Source: Gymnorhina tibicen
Lineage: Eukaryota > Chordata > Aves > Passeriformes > Artamidae
Direction: 5' to 3'
NCBI GenBank assembly: GCA_013399875.1
Contig: VXAZ01002362.1
Coordinates: 637,916-701,915 of the forward strand
DNA length: 64,000 bases
The notes beneath the pieces are model-generated. The model worked only from the letters and a program-made list of their open reading frames with translations, had not been told where the DNA came from and made no database searches. Of this stretch, positions 49,621 through 59,867 are shown in pieces (within the stretch, counting starts at the first letter, position 1; every line of letters starts with the position of its first letter). A program made the position numbers and the translations under genes.

Positions 49621-51104
49621 ACTACAGTAATTGTTCCCAGTATTATTAGTTTTCAATCTTCTTTGTCTTGAAAGGAACTTCACTAATATAAAGAAGCTTT
49701 TTGGGTGGTTTTTGACTTGCTGGTCTGTTTCTAATAGATATTGAGCTGCAGCTTTTGCATTTATCTGATCCTTCCTTACAGCTACAGCCTTTGCTTGAAG
49801 CCTTACAGCCCAGAGAACCCAATAAACTGAGGAATAATGGAGGAATTGCCAGTGTTTGGCATTTAGAAGAGCTGGACCTCACTGTCCGTGGTTGTGGAGA
49901 TAGCTTATAAAATGCACATGGTTTGCTAGCACGGGGAATATTTATCAGGCTGAACATGGATGCTGTGTTTGGCCACAGCAGAGCAGACCACGAGGAGGGC
50001 AAAGCCTGTTTTGTCTCCAGGAGGAGCAGCTCCAGGAGCCCAGCAGGACCAGTCCCGCTGCCCTGTCCCAGCCTGCCAAGGCCCCGAGCCCTGTGGTCAG
50101 TCCCCCCACAGCTGGCAGTGCTCTCCACTGGGTAACATCTGCTTTCCCTTTACCTCAGGGAACAAATACATGTAAATACGTAGGATTGTTCTGAATATTT
50201 CCATTCGATCTGGAAGTGTTGAAAGCCTCCACCAGGCACCTCACGTTATGTGGAAGATTGCCCATTACTGCTCAAAATAACACTTATTTCATGTGTAGGA
50301 GGAGGAGGGAATCTGTTTATTCCAAAATCAATATTTCTACATTCATTAAACATTCCACTTATTAAGTTCTTTTTTCCGTGCCTGTGGTGGCATTCTATCC
50401 TTGTTTTTATCCTTGCTGCAAGTATATTTTTCACTTAATTTCCATTCCTATTTCCAAATTTTAGTTCTTTGAATTAGCTGATAGGAGCTTGACAGGTCTG
50501 GAGTGTGGGTATGTGGGAGAGTGTCTAACATTACCCTAATTTCCCCCCTTCCATATCCTGGGATCTAAACCAGGGTGGCTGAGTGCAGAAATCTGCCTGG
50601 CAAATTAAATTGATCAGACAATGTATGCTTCAAACAGAGTCAAGTGGGAATATTTCCTTGAGTTGCTCTGCTCCTCAGGATATTTGAAATCAGTATTGAA
50701 TTTGAACTTTCACAGGCTTTTATATTTTGATGAAAGGAGGCAGTAGAAGTTGCCTTCTGTTTCATGCAGAATAGCCCAAACTAAGTAAGACTAATTTTCC
50801 GTGACACGAGAACCAGGTGGGACTATGATAATGAGGTTTAAAAGTAAAAATGATAAAGAAAAAAGTAATCTGTCTGGAAGGGAACTCAAAAGGCGATGCA
50901 GCTCATTATCCTGCCCCAAGTAAGGATAACGCTGTGGTTAAAACACTTCTGTAATCCTTTGGAATCACAGATTTTATTCTTTACTGCAGAACAAGAACTG
51001 TATTGTCTTAGGCAAGCTGGTTGGGCCCTTATTCAAAGATATTTAATGAAGTCTAGTTCTGACTGATTTTTAGTGAGCATTAGATTCTTAGATATCATTG
51101 TAGC

Positions 51105-51200
51105 TCTTTCCCCAATCTTTCTCTGTCTCAGCCTCCAGACTTGAGAATGGTGATAAAAGCAGTCCTGCCCTTTCATTTAAGATGACTATCTTGAATATTA
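51105..51200 (+). repeat. MIR-like relic in intron 1
   Basis: TCTCTGTCTCAGCCTCCAGA followed by GAGAATGGTGATAAAAGCAG, TCCTGCCC and TCATTTAAGATGA mirrors the MIR segment that runs from 'ctcagtttcctcatctg' to 'aaatgggataataatag'. The 5' portion, possibly from about 50960, is too degraded to place. Confidence 0.5.
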
Positions 51201-51840
51201 AAATAACATGGTCTGGTAAGGTACTGTACTGTAGTGCCGTAGGTTGGTGCAGGAATAGAGATTCCAGGAGTAGAAGGTGTTCCTGCTTGGGAAGGATTAA
51301 TCAGTTCTGTCAGTGCTGCTCCAGACCGAGCAGATTTCTAAACATTTCTGTGTGAGTAGGAAATGATATAACTTCCTTTTATAGTTCCTGAGCTGAGTCT
51401 TCATGCAGGGCCTTGTTTGGAGTCTGGCCGCCAGTCCCAGCACGGGAACTGGGAAGAAGGAATCCTTGTAGGCACTTACCTGAATTCTGGAATTTCTTGA
51501 GAACACCAGGGAATTCCAGCTCATATCTCCAAGTGACACCTCTCCACACCAAGTAATATCACTCCTGAGTCTGCAGAGCCAGTGTGGGAGGGGAGTGGTC
51601 CCTGTGTGAAATGGGCTGTGATCCTTTGAGGTGGAGGTGACCGTGCCCAAGGAACAGGCAGCTGCTGGGGGAACAAGCACTGCACCAGGAAGGATGCTGA
51701 GTCACCCTTTGGGTCCCTCACCTTTTTTAAGGCAGCACAGTGACGAACTGTCCTTGTTTGTCTGAGCTGTCAGGCTCCAGGACACAGCAAGGAGTGGCAA
51801 AAAGCCTCAATCTGTTAATAAGGCAGCAATTTTTATCCCA

Positions 51841-51892
51841 TATAAAAAAATATATATTCAACCCTATATATATCTATCTAAATCTATCTGCC
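51841..51892. repeat. TA/TATC-rich simple sequence in intron 1
   Basis: A patch of TATATA and TATCTATC units 150 bp before exon 2. No gene signal. Confidence 0.75.
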
Positions 51893-52043
51893 TATAAGAT
51901 TGAATTTAAAACCTTGTAATAACAAAGCACAATCCTCTTATATTACTTGACTGTGTATTTTTTACCTTCTGTTGAAGATATAATTTATTTTCATGGGTGC
52001 TTAACAGACAAAGGAGTATGTATTTGATCTTCTTATTTTACAG

Positions 52044-52130
52044 GCTCCCAAAAAGGCAAAGAAGAAGATAGAAGGTGGTTCCAATGTTTTCTCTATGTTT
52101 GAACAAACCCAGATCCAGGAGTTCAAAGAG
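52044..52130 (+). CDS. MYL10: MYL10 exon 2: basic N-terminus and phosphorylation site
   Basis: Encodes residues 2-30, starting APKKAKKKIEGG and followed by SNVFSMFEQ and TQIQEFKE, in phase 0 at both ends. The lysine-rich head followed by Ser14 is the usual substrate context for myosin light chain kinase. The spacer is one residue shorter than I remember for mammalian MYL2, where Ser15 is phosphorylated. The acceptor is TTATTTTACAG, with a good pyrimidine tract. The donor is GAG|GTTGGT, a weak match to GTRAGT, but it is the only site that keeps the family sequence running from EFKE into AFTIMDQ in exon 3. The exon is 87 bp, 3 bp shorter than the 90 bp I recall for MYL2, which fits the one-residue deletion. 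Confidence 0.93.
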
Positions 52131-52302
52131 GTTGGTCGCTACTCTGCTGTTCTCTATAGTCTCCTGTTATTGCTAATGAATAACATAGGTTTTGTTTGTA
52201 ATCCTTATTCAATTCTCCATCTGCTTTAACAGAACACACAGTTGTTTTCTGAATCATCCCTGTGGTTTTGGCTGGTAGATCATTTTCCTAGTGTGTTTGT
52301 TT

Positions 52303-52347
52303 GTTCTTTCTTTCATTCTTTCTTTCCTTCCCTCACTCCCTCCCCTG
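52303..52347. repeat. Pyrimidine-rich simple sequence in intron 2
   Basis: Degenerate (TTTC)n passing into (CCCT)n. It could form triplex DNA, but it is short and impure. Confidence 0.8.
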
Positions 52348-52424
52348 TTTCGAGCTCTAGACTTATTTGAAAAGCACCCAAGCCCCCACCCCAAAATAAG
52401 GGAAAAGTATCATCTCACCCACTT

Positions 52425-52520
52425 CAGCCCTGATTCAGGAAAACACTTGAGCACATGTTTAAAGTTAAGCGGTATTTTAAATAAGAATAGTCTTACGTGC
52501 TCAAGCATTGTCCTGAATAG
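52425..52520. repeat. MITE-like inverted-repeat relic in intron 2
   Basis: Imperfect inverted arms of 25 bp: 52432-52456 (GATTCAGGAAAACACTTGAG and on) and 52495-52519, whose reverse complement begins TATTCAGGACAATGCTTGAG. They match at 20 of 25 positions. Between them is CATGTTTAAAGTTAAGC. The phrases match a short palindromic repeat common in crocodile, turtle and bird genomes. Confidence 0.7.
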
Positions 52521-54833
52521 AGATGCCAGATGGAACCAGGGCTTTCATTCGTGCTCTGTTCCACAACAGCAACAGAAAACCCTTGTCTGTGCCCTTCTAA
52601 TACTGCCCACAAACTAGAAATGAAAATGCCAGGAAGCCCTCAGCCGACTTTCTCCACAAATGCCAATAAAACAAGACAACATGTGGAGATGAACTAAGCA
52701 TCTTTCACTCCCAAGGGATTTGGTATTCCCTGCACTGTAGGTTCTCTGAGCAGTTACCTGTGAGGAGCTAAAACTGACGGGGTGGCAAAAGCTGGAGCAT
52801 ATTAAAGACAAATAATCCGTTTGATGAGCTTATGCTCTTTTTCTGTGTGGACATTCTAGAATGTCCATGAGACCATCACATTTTGCATTGGTTTGTCATT
52901 TTAAATTACTGTTTTTCCCCCCATATTTTCTAACTCATATCTCCAAAGCAATTTCCAGTGTGATAAATGTCTACTGTTTCATTTTGTGCTTTCACATGGC
53001 TTTCAAGTTTACTTTCCTTGAGGATTTCCACCAGGAAAGCTCAGTGATGGATGAGACTAAACCCCAAGGCAAGGACTGGGAATCTGACCCAGCTAAATGA
53101 ATTGGAACCACTGATAATTTCTCCACAGTCAATGGGAATGTGTTTGACTCTCTTCTCCCACCTCTTGTCCCTATCCTAGGGACCTCCATTTTATTTTCTC
53201 CAAGGATAACTGTTTAAAGATGCACCAACAAAAAGAAGAACTGGACAGAATGCCATTATTTGATCTTCTCTAAATCAGATAACACCAGGAGCATTTCTAT
53301 GGCAATAATTCTATGGAATAATGGCAAAAACATGAGGCAGTGAAGTGGTTGAGTGAAACCCAAAACCATGTTGTGTCTAAGAACTGCACATTTGGGACAA
53401 GTATTTCTGAAAAGGTGGTTTGGATTAGAACATTTTTATCTAGAGATTTCAACCAGCTCACCAACAAATGTTTCAGCATTGCTGTTATGTTATTTGAAGT
53501 TCACCCACTACAATGCCTGATGCTCTTCCTGTCTTCTGTGAGCTGCCTGGATTTGGCTTTGCTCTTCATATTTTCTTTCTCTTTTGCTTCCAAATTGTGG
53601 GGAATCACCATTTAAAGGAAGGGGAAAGCATCTCTAAAGAGTTGGGCCTAATTTTTTGTAAGGGGATGGTTTGGAAGGTAAATGTAGGATTATGAACATG
53701 ATGCTGAAAGGAGCTTCATGGGCAAAATGAACTGTGGGCAGTGGGGCTTTGCAAGAAACTGGAGGTGAAAACACCTGAAGATATGTGGAGATAACTTGTT
53801 CATGGGAAGAAGTGCACCCTGTAGGGCAGCAGACTTTAAAACTCTGCAAGTTACTGTATTCTCAAGGGAACATTGTCTGAAGAAAGAATAATTCCTGGCC
53901 ATTGCAAAGATACACTCCCATATTGATGTGCCTGTCAGACAGATAACCAGCTTCAGAGTCATGCCAGGATCAACTAATATTCCCCATAGCATGGCCAGGG
54001 GGATTTCAGGTCATTAAAATCTTCCCAGATCAATGAAACATTATAAGTGTGATGGCAGCCAAGAGATGGACACACAAATGGGTAAACAGATAGATGAGCA
54101 GTTAGCTGGCTTGGTAAACAATGGTTAGAGCACATGAAGTCTGTGTTGGCTAAAAAGAAAAAAAACCAACTGTTTTTTTCCATCAAAAGTTAAATTTTGC
54201 CTGACAAGAGTATTTAAGGTCAGCACATCAGTGTCAGCCAGAGCACACAGCACAGTCTCAAAGATGCAGTGTATTGGAAAGGGGAAAAATCTTTGAATAA
54301 ATAATCTTATGGAACCTACATTTCTCTGTACTTTTGAAAGTTCAGCTATCTCTGTATGATGGATCATTCTAAGGCCCAGGGGGAATCGACTTCAGGTTGA
54401 TAGCAGAGAGATATCCACAGAAATGAAATGTTTTACAGAAACATTTCAGTCTCATTCAAAAAATGGGGTACGGGGAAGGTATAAACACAGAGCAACCTCT
54501 GGCTAAATCTGCCCTGACTAAAGCCTCCCTAATTCAAACTTTTATGGGTTAAGGGCTGAAAGGCTGGAGCTGCCAGCACTGGCTTCAGCCCAATGCACGC
54601 TGCACTGAGCATTAATTTAGTAAGAAGAAGTTTGGGTGGGTTTAATTAAGCCCCTTGCCAAGATACAGTAATGTGTTGAAAGCGAGGAAAGTGCAATAAT
54701 GTGGAGGAATCAAAGGAAGTTAAATATTCCTTTTTACAGTGTGAATATCATCCCCTCATGGACTGATGTGTGTGACTGGAGCACTGTCCTGTGCAATGGA
54801 AATGGCAATACATGTTCCTTTTCCTTCCCACAG

Positions 54834-54909
54834 GCTTTTACCATCATGGACCAGAACAGGGATGGCTTTATTGACAAAGCAGACTTGAGAGACACATTTG
54901 CTGCACTAG
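54834..54909 (+). CDS. MYL10: MYL10 exon 3: first EF-hand (metal-binding)
   Basis: Encodes residues 31-55 plus the first base of Gly56: AFTIMDQNRDGFIDKADL, then RDTFAAL. The 12-residue EF loop runs from Asp36 to Asp47, with metal ligands Asp36, Asn38, Asp40, Phe42 (backbone), Asp44 and Asp47. All are intact, as expected for the single Ca2+/Mg2+ site of regulatory light chains. The acceptor is CTTCCCACAG and the donor is CTAG|GTAAAC. The size, 76 bp, matches the homologous MYL2 exon. If the intron were retained, translation would continue about 23 codons and stop at TAG (54978-54980), giving a protein cut off after the first EF-hand. Confidence 0.95.
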
Positions 54910-56282
54910 GTAAACTGATAATTCAATACTTAGGAGATATGCTGTCTCAATTTCAAGCACAGAAGGAAGGTTGGTATTAGAACGACAGTGGGGGAAGAAA
55001 TGAGATCCACAGGAGGCAAAAGGAAACCTGTTCAGTTTGACGTTCCTGCCTGTGGTAGTTGGGTCTCACTACAGAGCTCCAGCTGCAAAGTCTCCTGAGC
55101 AGGAGTGAAATGAAGGTCTGATCCCTCCCCTGCAACTATTTCAGAAGAAGCCCACCCAAGCAGGGGTCCATGCCAGGCATTTCTGATTTGCCTCTGAATC
55201 CAGGCTTCCCAGGCTGCACCTTTTTCATCTGGGAGCCATGGAATATCCACTGATTAGCACTGCTGTCATGGACTGGCTGCCCCTCTGCCCACACAAACAT
55301 AGGAGGGCTTCATGTGAGGTTCTGTGGTGCTGTGAGTTTATGTGGGGTGAAATGTGCATGTCATGAGATTAGGTATTGTCCATTCCACGGCTATCACAAT
55401 CTTGATAATATCAAGCAGATTAGAGCAAATCTTCCCAAGGAAAGAAAAAATTCAAGCGCTCATGATCCCAAACCTGGAGTTGTATCCTTGTTGCAGCATT
55501 TGAGGCTTGAACAGTGATGTAGGCATTTGGGCTTTTGCCATCTGGAGCTTATTAAAAAGAGCTTGATAAGAATCTTTAGTGCTCCCTGGGGTGGAATCAG
55601 ACGCCAGGAGAATCAGTGCAAGGAGCAGAAGCTCCTGAACTCTTTATTGTGACAATGAGGTTTGCAAACTTTGGCCTGTAGCTACTGTTACCCTGAAATA
55701 TTTATTTCTTAAGGCCAAGTTCTGCTGTCTTTCCTGTTCAGTGAAGCCTTTCAATGCCTATAAAGTACATCCACAGCAAATTACCACTCAATTTGAGGAG
55801 GGTTGCCAGGGTCTAAATTCTCATCAATAGGGCTGCACAAGGATGGGGAAGGGATACCACTACTCAGCTCATCCATCTGCCCTCTACTCAGAGAGGTGTC
55901 TCAATATATAGGAGGGCAAAGTCTGAGACCTTGGATTCACTTCAGTCACTTTGATCTCTGCTATATTAATATCAGTGGGGCCCATATTTCACCTGAGGTA
56001 AAAAAAGAAGCCCCAAACCAAAAAGCAGTTTATTTGGAAATGCCCCTTCTCTCATCCACTGCTGGCCATGTCTTATTTATCCTTCTTGCTTCTTCAGTCA
56101 CCCTTTGATCTCAGAGCCAGCTCTGCCAATTTCTTTTTCACTGGGGTATTTGGGAGTTGTGTTCTACCATGTTATTAGCAAAGTTGCACAGAGCCCTGAG
56201 CTCCCCAGTGGGAGGAGATGAATGGGAATCGTTTTTTGAAACACAATTTGTGATTTATTATGAAAAATGATCTCTGCTGCAG
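54910..56282 (+). other. MYL10 intron 3
   Basis: About 1.4 kb. Nothing beyond a possible fragment of an old sauropsid repeat near 55940-56005 (AT-rich, with the phrase ATCAGTGGGGCCCATATTTC) was recognised. Confidence 0.85.
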
Positions 56283-56387
56283 GTCGTCTGAATGTCAAGA
56301 ATGAAGAGCTTGAAGAGATGGTGAAGGAGGCGCCAGGTCCTATTAACTTCACTGTCTTCCTTACTATGTTTGGGGAAAAGCTGAAAG
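56283..56387 (+). CDS. MYL10: MYL10 exon 4: linker and second EF-hand region
   Basis: Encodes the rest of Gly56 to Lys90 plus the first base of Gly91: [18 protein letters not shown], then [16 protein letters not shown]. The [15 protein letters not shown] block is a hallmark of sarcomeric regulatory light chains. The second EF-hand here has lost the acidic ligand set (loop around [12 protein letters not shown]), as is usual in the family, so it is structural. The acceptor is CTCTGCTGCAG and the donor is AAAG|GTAAGC, close to consensus. At 105 bp it is the size I remember for this exon in MYL2. EELEEM is one of the features that points to MYL10 and not MYL2. Confidence 0.95.
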
Positions 56388-59300
56388 GTAAGCACCTCTG
56401 GGGGATTGGAGAGGTATCTGTCAAAGATCCTCGGCACTGAAATATCTCAGCACCTTGCAAATTATAATAATGTCTCCACAGAACAATGCTTAGAGGCAAG
56501 GAGGGATCTCCAGTTTTGCAGACAGAGGGGAAGAATGAAAGGCTAAGGGACGGTGCAGAGGACAATTCAAAGGGCTGCTTTAGCTTACACAAGCGAACAT
56601 GAAAGTGGTGAGTTGAGGTCCAGAAAGTAATGAAACCTCAGCAGCCTGGAGCACAGTGCAGGGGAGTTATTCACCATCAGAAGGCTCCTGGCTGAACTCA
56701 TGCTCATGCTCTAGTCATAGCACTCCCTGTGTTAGCTGGTTTTAAATATTTCTAAAAAACCCACCCTTTTTGCACTGCTTTGGCACATTAAGCAAACACG
56801 GGCTTCCCTCATTTTCTGTATTCATTGCAACCCAGTGGCCCAGCCTTGGTGTCCCTTGAGGTCAATAGTGATTTTGCCATTAGGTGAAGATTTCACTGAA
56901 TAACCCGTAATGCAGTGGATAAATTGAAATAATTACATTCCAGTGGATTTACAATGATAAGGGAGAGGGCTTTTACCCATTCCCATATACGGGGAACACT
57001 GGGGGAAGTTCAGGAAATGTGGGTAGAAAATTTGCTTGTGTGAGCTGGCAATTTAGTCATCTCTCTTCTCCAGTTAATGGCTGGAAACTTCAAGAGAGGG
57101 GATGTGAGGCCAAGATAGAACTCCAGTCATCTTCCTACAGGCATAAGAGGAAGGTGAAAGTCTTCAAAGCAGGGCTGGCCTTAGCCAAGCACATTCCAGA
57201 AGTTTGTTAAAATAACTAATGTATAGAAAAATGGAAAAATCTGATCCTATCTTCTTAAAAGCATTTATTGTTTTGTTGCTAGACTCTGGCTTTATATTGC
57301 TGAACACAATTCCAGTGAAGGGTTTTCTACGCTTGGAATAGAAAATGGAGAGGTCTGAAAGAAAGAATTCATGTAGTTGGTCCTGGAAGAAGGACACTCT
57401 TGCTAAAGGGGGCAGGAAGTCTGGGAAGCATGAGGGGTGATGGAGAAGGCTGACTGAGGAGGGGATTTTATTACCCAGACATCAGTTTGTCTTTGCTACC
57501 TCCACCAGGTCATTCCAGGTGTCTTCTGGAAGAGTAGGCAGTGCCCTGCTCCATAATCTTCCTCCTGGGATATGTGACTGTTTGTGTGGGGTGCCCTGTT
57601 GCCTGTTGCATTTGTGAGCATGGAAACCAGCTCTTCCTCCTCTCCCCTCTTCCCCCTTGCCCCGAATGGTTGCCGGAGCTGGCAAAGCCTCTGGCCCTGC
57701 CAATCCTGTGGCCTAAAAGCAGAGCCAGCACAGGAAGGTGAATGGCAAAGCAGAACCCTCTTGTCTGCAGGTTTCCTGTTGGCTACTAGCAAAGGAGGAG
57801 GGTTTTTTTAATTTCCATTTGGTGAAGGGAAAATCACAGCTGTGCTTGTCATGCCCTTCTGGTTGGGTTTGTCATGCAAAGGAAGCAGAGCCAAAAGACT
57901 GCACATTCCCAATCAAAACTAATTGGGATGAAGAGCCTTTGTAGTGCAATTAGAAAGGGAGAAAGGGCTAGAGGAAGTGGATATGGCAATTTTGCAACAC
58001 TCTTTATTAGCTAAGTACCACTCAGAGAATTTGGTGAAAGGTGCTTTCTAAGTAAAATTTGTTTTGCTATAATTGATTTCTGTCATAAAGGGGAAGCTGG
58101 GATTTTCAGGATGAGCTTTAGCTTTGTATGTTGAGATTATGATGCCAGATGAACAGCTAACAAAACTCGGTTTATGTTAATGCCAACCACATGGAGCTGC
58201 TTCTACAGGGAGTCAGAATAATACAATTTGTACAGAAAACAGAGATGCCGCACATCAAAGAAACCACTTTATTTACCAGCTAATCAATAAAGAATGCCTG
58301 CTGCATTGCTTCTCTTCAAAGCCAAAGTCCAAGGATATGACAGAGTAGAAAATATAAAACACAGTAAGGAAAAAAATCCCCCCCACAGTGGTGACTACTT
58401 AAAATGCAGCCCTCTCCTCGGAGCTGGGGGATGTTTCTCTTCATGGGACAATCAAAACACTCATTAAACACCAATGCTCTTTGTATTGATCACAGATTCA
58501 TTGCACTTTGAATACATCGCCTACAGCTTGGCAAAAAAAATATACACGGCCATTGTGTGGCAAGGAGGAGGCCATACAGCCCGAGGATTGTTCACTATTA
58601 TATCCACTAGGATCCTGCTAATCCTTGTGAAATCTTTGCAACAAAGCAAACTGTGAAGGCATCAGGAGTGTCTGTAGAGCAGGGAACCTTGGCTGGGTTC
58701 TGTTCTGGTTCTACCTCTGCCAAACTTTGAAACAAACTTTGAATCTGCAATCCTTTGTGTTATATCCTTTTTTAATCACTCTTTCAGCATACCAAATAGC
58801 TTCATTTTGTCCATGGAATCAGTGCATCTGGTTGTAAATTTGGTTTCCTACAGTTACAAAGATCTGTATTATGCATACTACGGTAGTATTTTGAAATATT
58901 GGGGAATAGTCAGAAACAGAGTACACAGTGTATCCTTTGGTGTGGGTTGAAAATGAGTGTACTCAGAATCTGCAGTATTACAGAATAGTCACAAGCCCCA
59001 GCCAAGATCAAGGCACTGTGAAAACGAGTCCCTCACACAAATTTTTTCCAGTCTAAAGAGATGGAATAGATAATGGAAGGAAGAAAAGGAAGACCATTAC
59101 AGTCATTTTACTGCTGGGAACAGAGGGACAGGGATATTAAAGTCACACCAAAAATCTGTGGCCCAACTCAGAGCAGAAGCAAAATCTTGTGGCCACAGTT
59201 TAGTGCTTTAAACCATCCTGTTTCTGTAAGTAACACTTAATGGAGAGACACTTAAGGGGAAGGGCACAATGGGATATAAGTGCAGATCACCATCTCGCAT

Positions 59301-59788
59301 TGATCATCCTGTTCCCATTGCATTCCATTGGCACTGGGATTTTATGATGAGCTCCATTTCCTTCAGTGAGGGAAATAACCTCTTCTCTGTATCGCCAAGA
59401 ACAAGTAACATCAAAAATGTTTTTACAAGGAACGTACAGTGCAAGATTAAAGGAAGCCAGTGAGGGAAACAGTTTGTTATATTTTCGTTTCTGAAAGCCA
59501 CTAATCCTCTGGGTACTGATATTGGAGACCAGTTCCTGGAAGTTTTCTCTCCTGCAGACATAGAATAGATATGAATTATTATTTTTAAGCTTCTGAGCAT
59601 TGAACTATTCACCTCTATTGTTTATCTGACATGACAAATGCTGCCGACTTAGGGAACCTTTGTCTCCAAACCCACAACTGCAGAATTCTCCATTTTGCAC
59701 TGTTTTCAAGCGAATGCAATTACTTAGCAAGTATTCTGCAGCCAGAGAAATACATCCAGGCTTCTAAATTATATTTCATTAATTTTAG
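56388..59788 (+). other. MYL10 intron 4
   Basis: About 3.4 kb. It contains an old MIR/CORE-SINE-like relic at 58993-59185. No exon or RNA gene was recognised in the remainder. Confidence 0.85.
58993..59185 (-). repeat. Ancient MIR-like relic in intron 4
   Basis: CAAGGCACTGTGAAAACGAG, TCCAGTCTAAAGAGATGG, CAGAGGGACAGGGATATTAA and GTCACACCAAAAATCTGTGG occur in the order of the sauropsid MIR-like element in reverse orientation, including the 'gaggcacagagaggttaagt...ggtcaca' segment. Confidence 0.6.
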
Positions 59789-59867
59789 GCACGGACCCAG
59801 AAGAAACCATTCTGAACGCTTTTAAGATTTTCGACCCAGAAGGAAAAGGCCGCATAAAGGCAGACTA
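59789..59867 (+). CDS. MYL10: MYL10 exon 5: start of the C-terminal lobe
   Basis: Encodes the rest of Gly91 to Asp116 plus two bases of Tyr117: TDPEETILNAFKIFDPEGKG, then RIKAD. This is the third, degenerate EF-hand: the loop starts Asp106-Pro-Glu-Gly and lacks a full ligand set. The acceptor is TTAATTTTAG and the donor is GACTA|GTAAGT. The 79-bp length matches the homologous MYL2 exon. In genomic DNA the last two exon bases and the first intron base spell TAG. This is not a coding stop, because the next exon is expected to complete a Tyr codon. If the intron were retained the protein would end exactly here. Confidence 0.95.

Larger units (their letters stand above)
43644..52043 (+). other. 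MYL10 intron 1 (8.4 kb)
   Basis: Bounded by donor GTAGGT and acceptor TTATTTTACAG. It contains the GT-rich minisatellite with an assembly gap (45716-46370), an (AAACC)n array (47656-47725), a CR1 3' end (49561-49620), a MIR-like relic (51105-51200) and a TA/TATC-rich patch near 51841-51892. No coding exon was recognised inside. First introns of muscle genes often hold enhancers, but none is identified here. Confidence 0.8.
52131..54833 (+). other. MYL10 intron 2
   Basis: About 2.7 kb. It holds a pyrimidine-rich TTTC/CCTC tract (52303-52347) and a MITE-like inverted-repeat relic (52425-52520). The rest is unique-looking sequence with short chance reading frames only. Confidence 0.85.
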
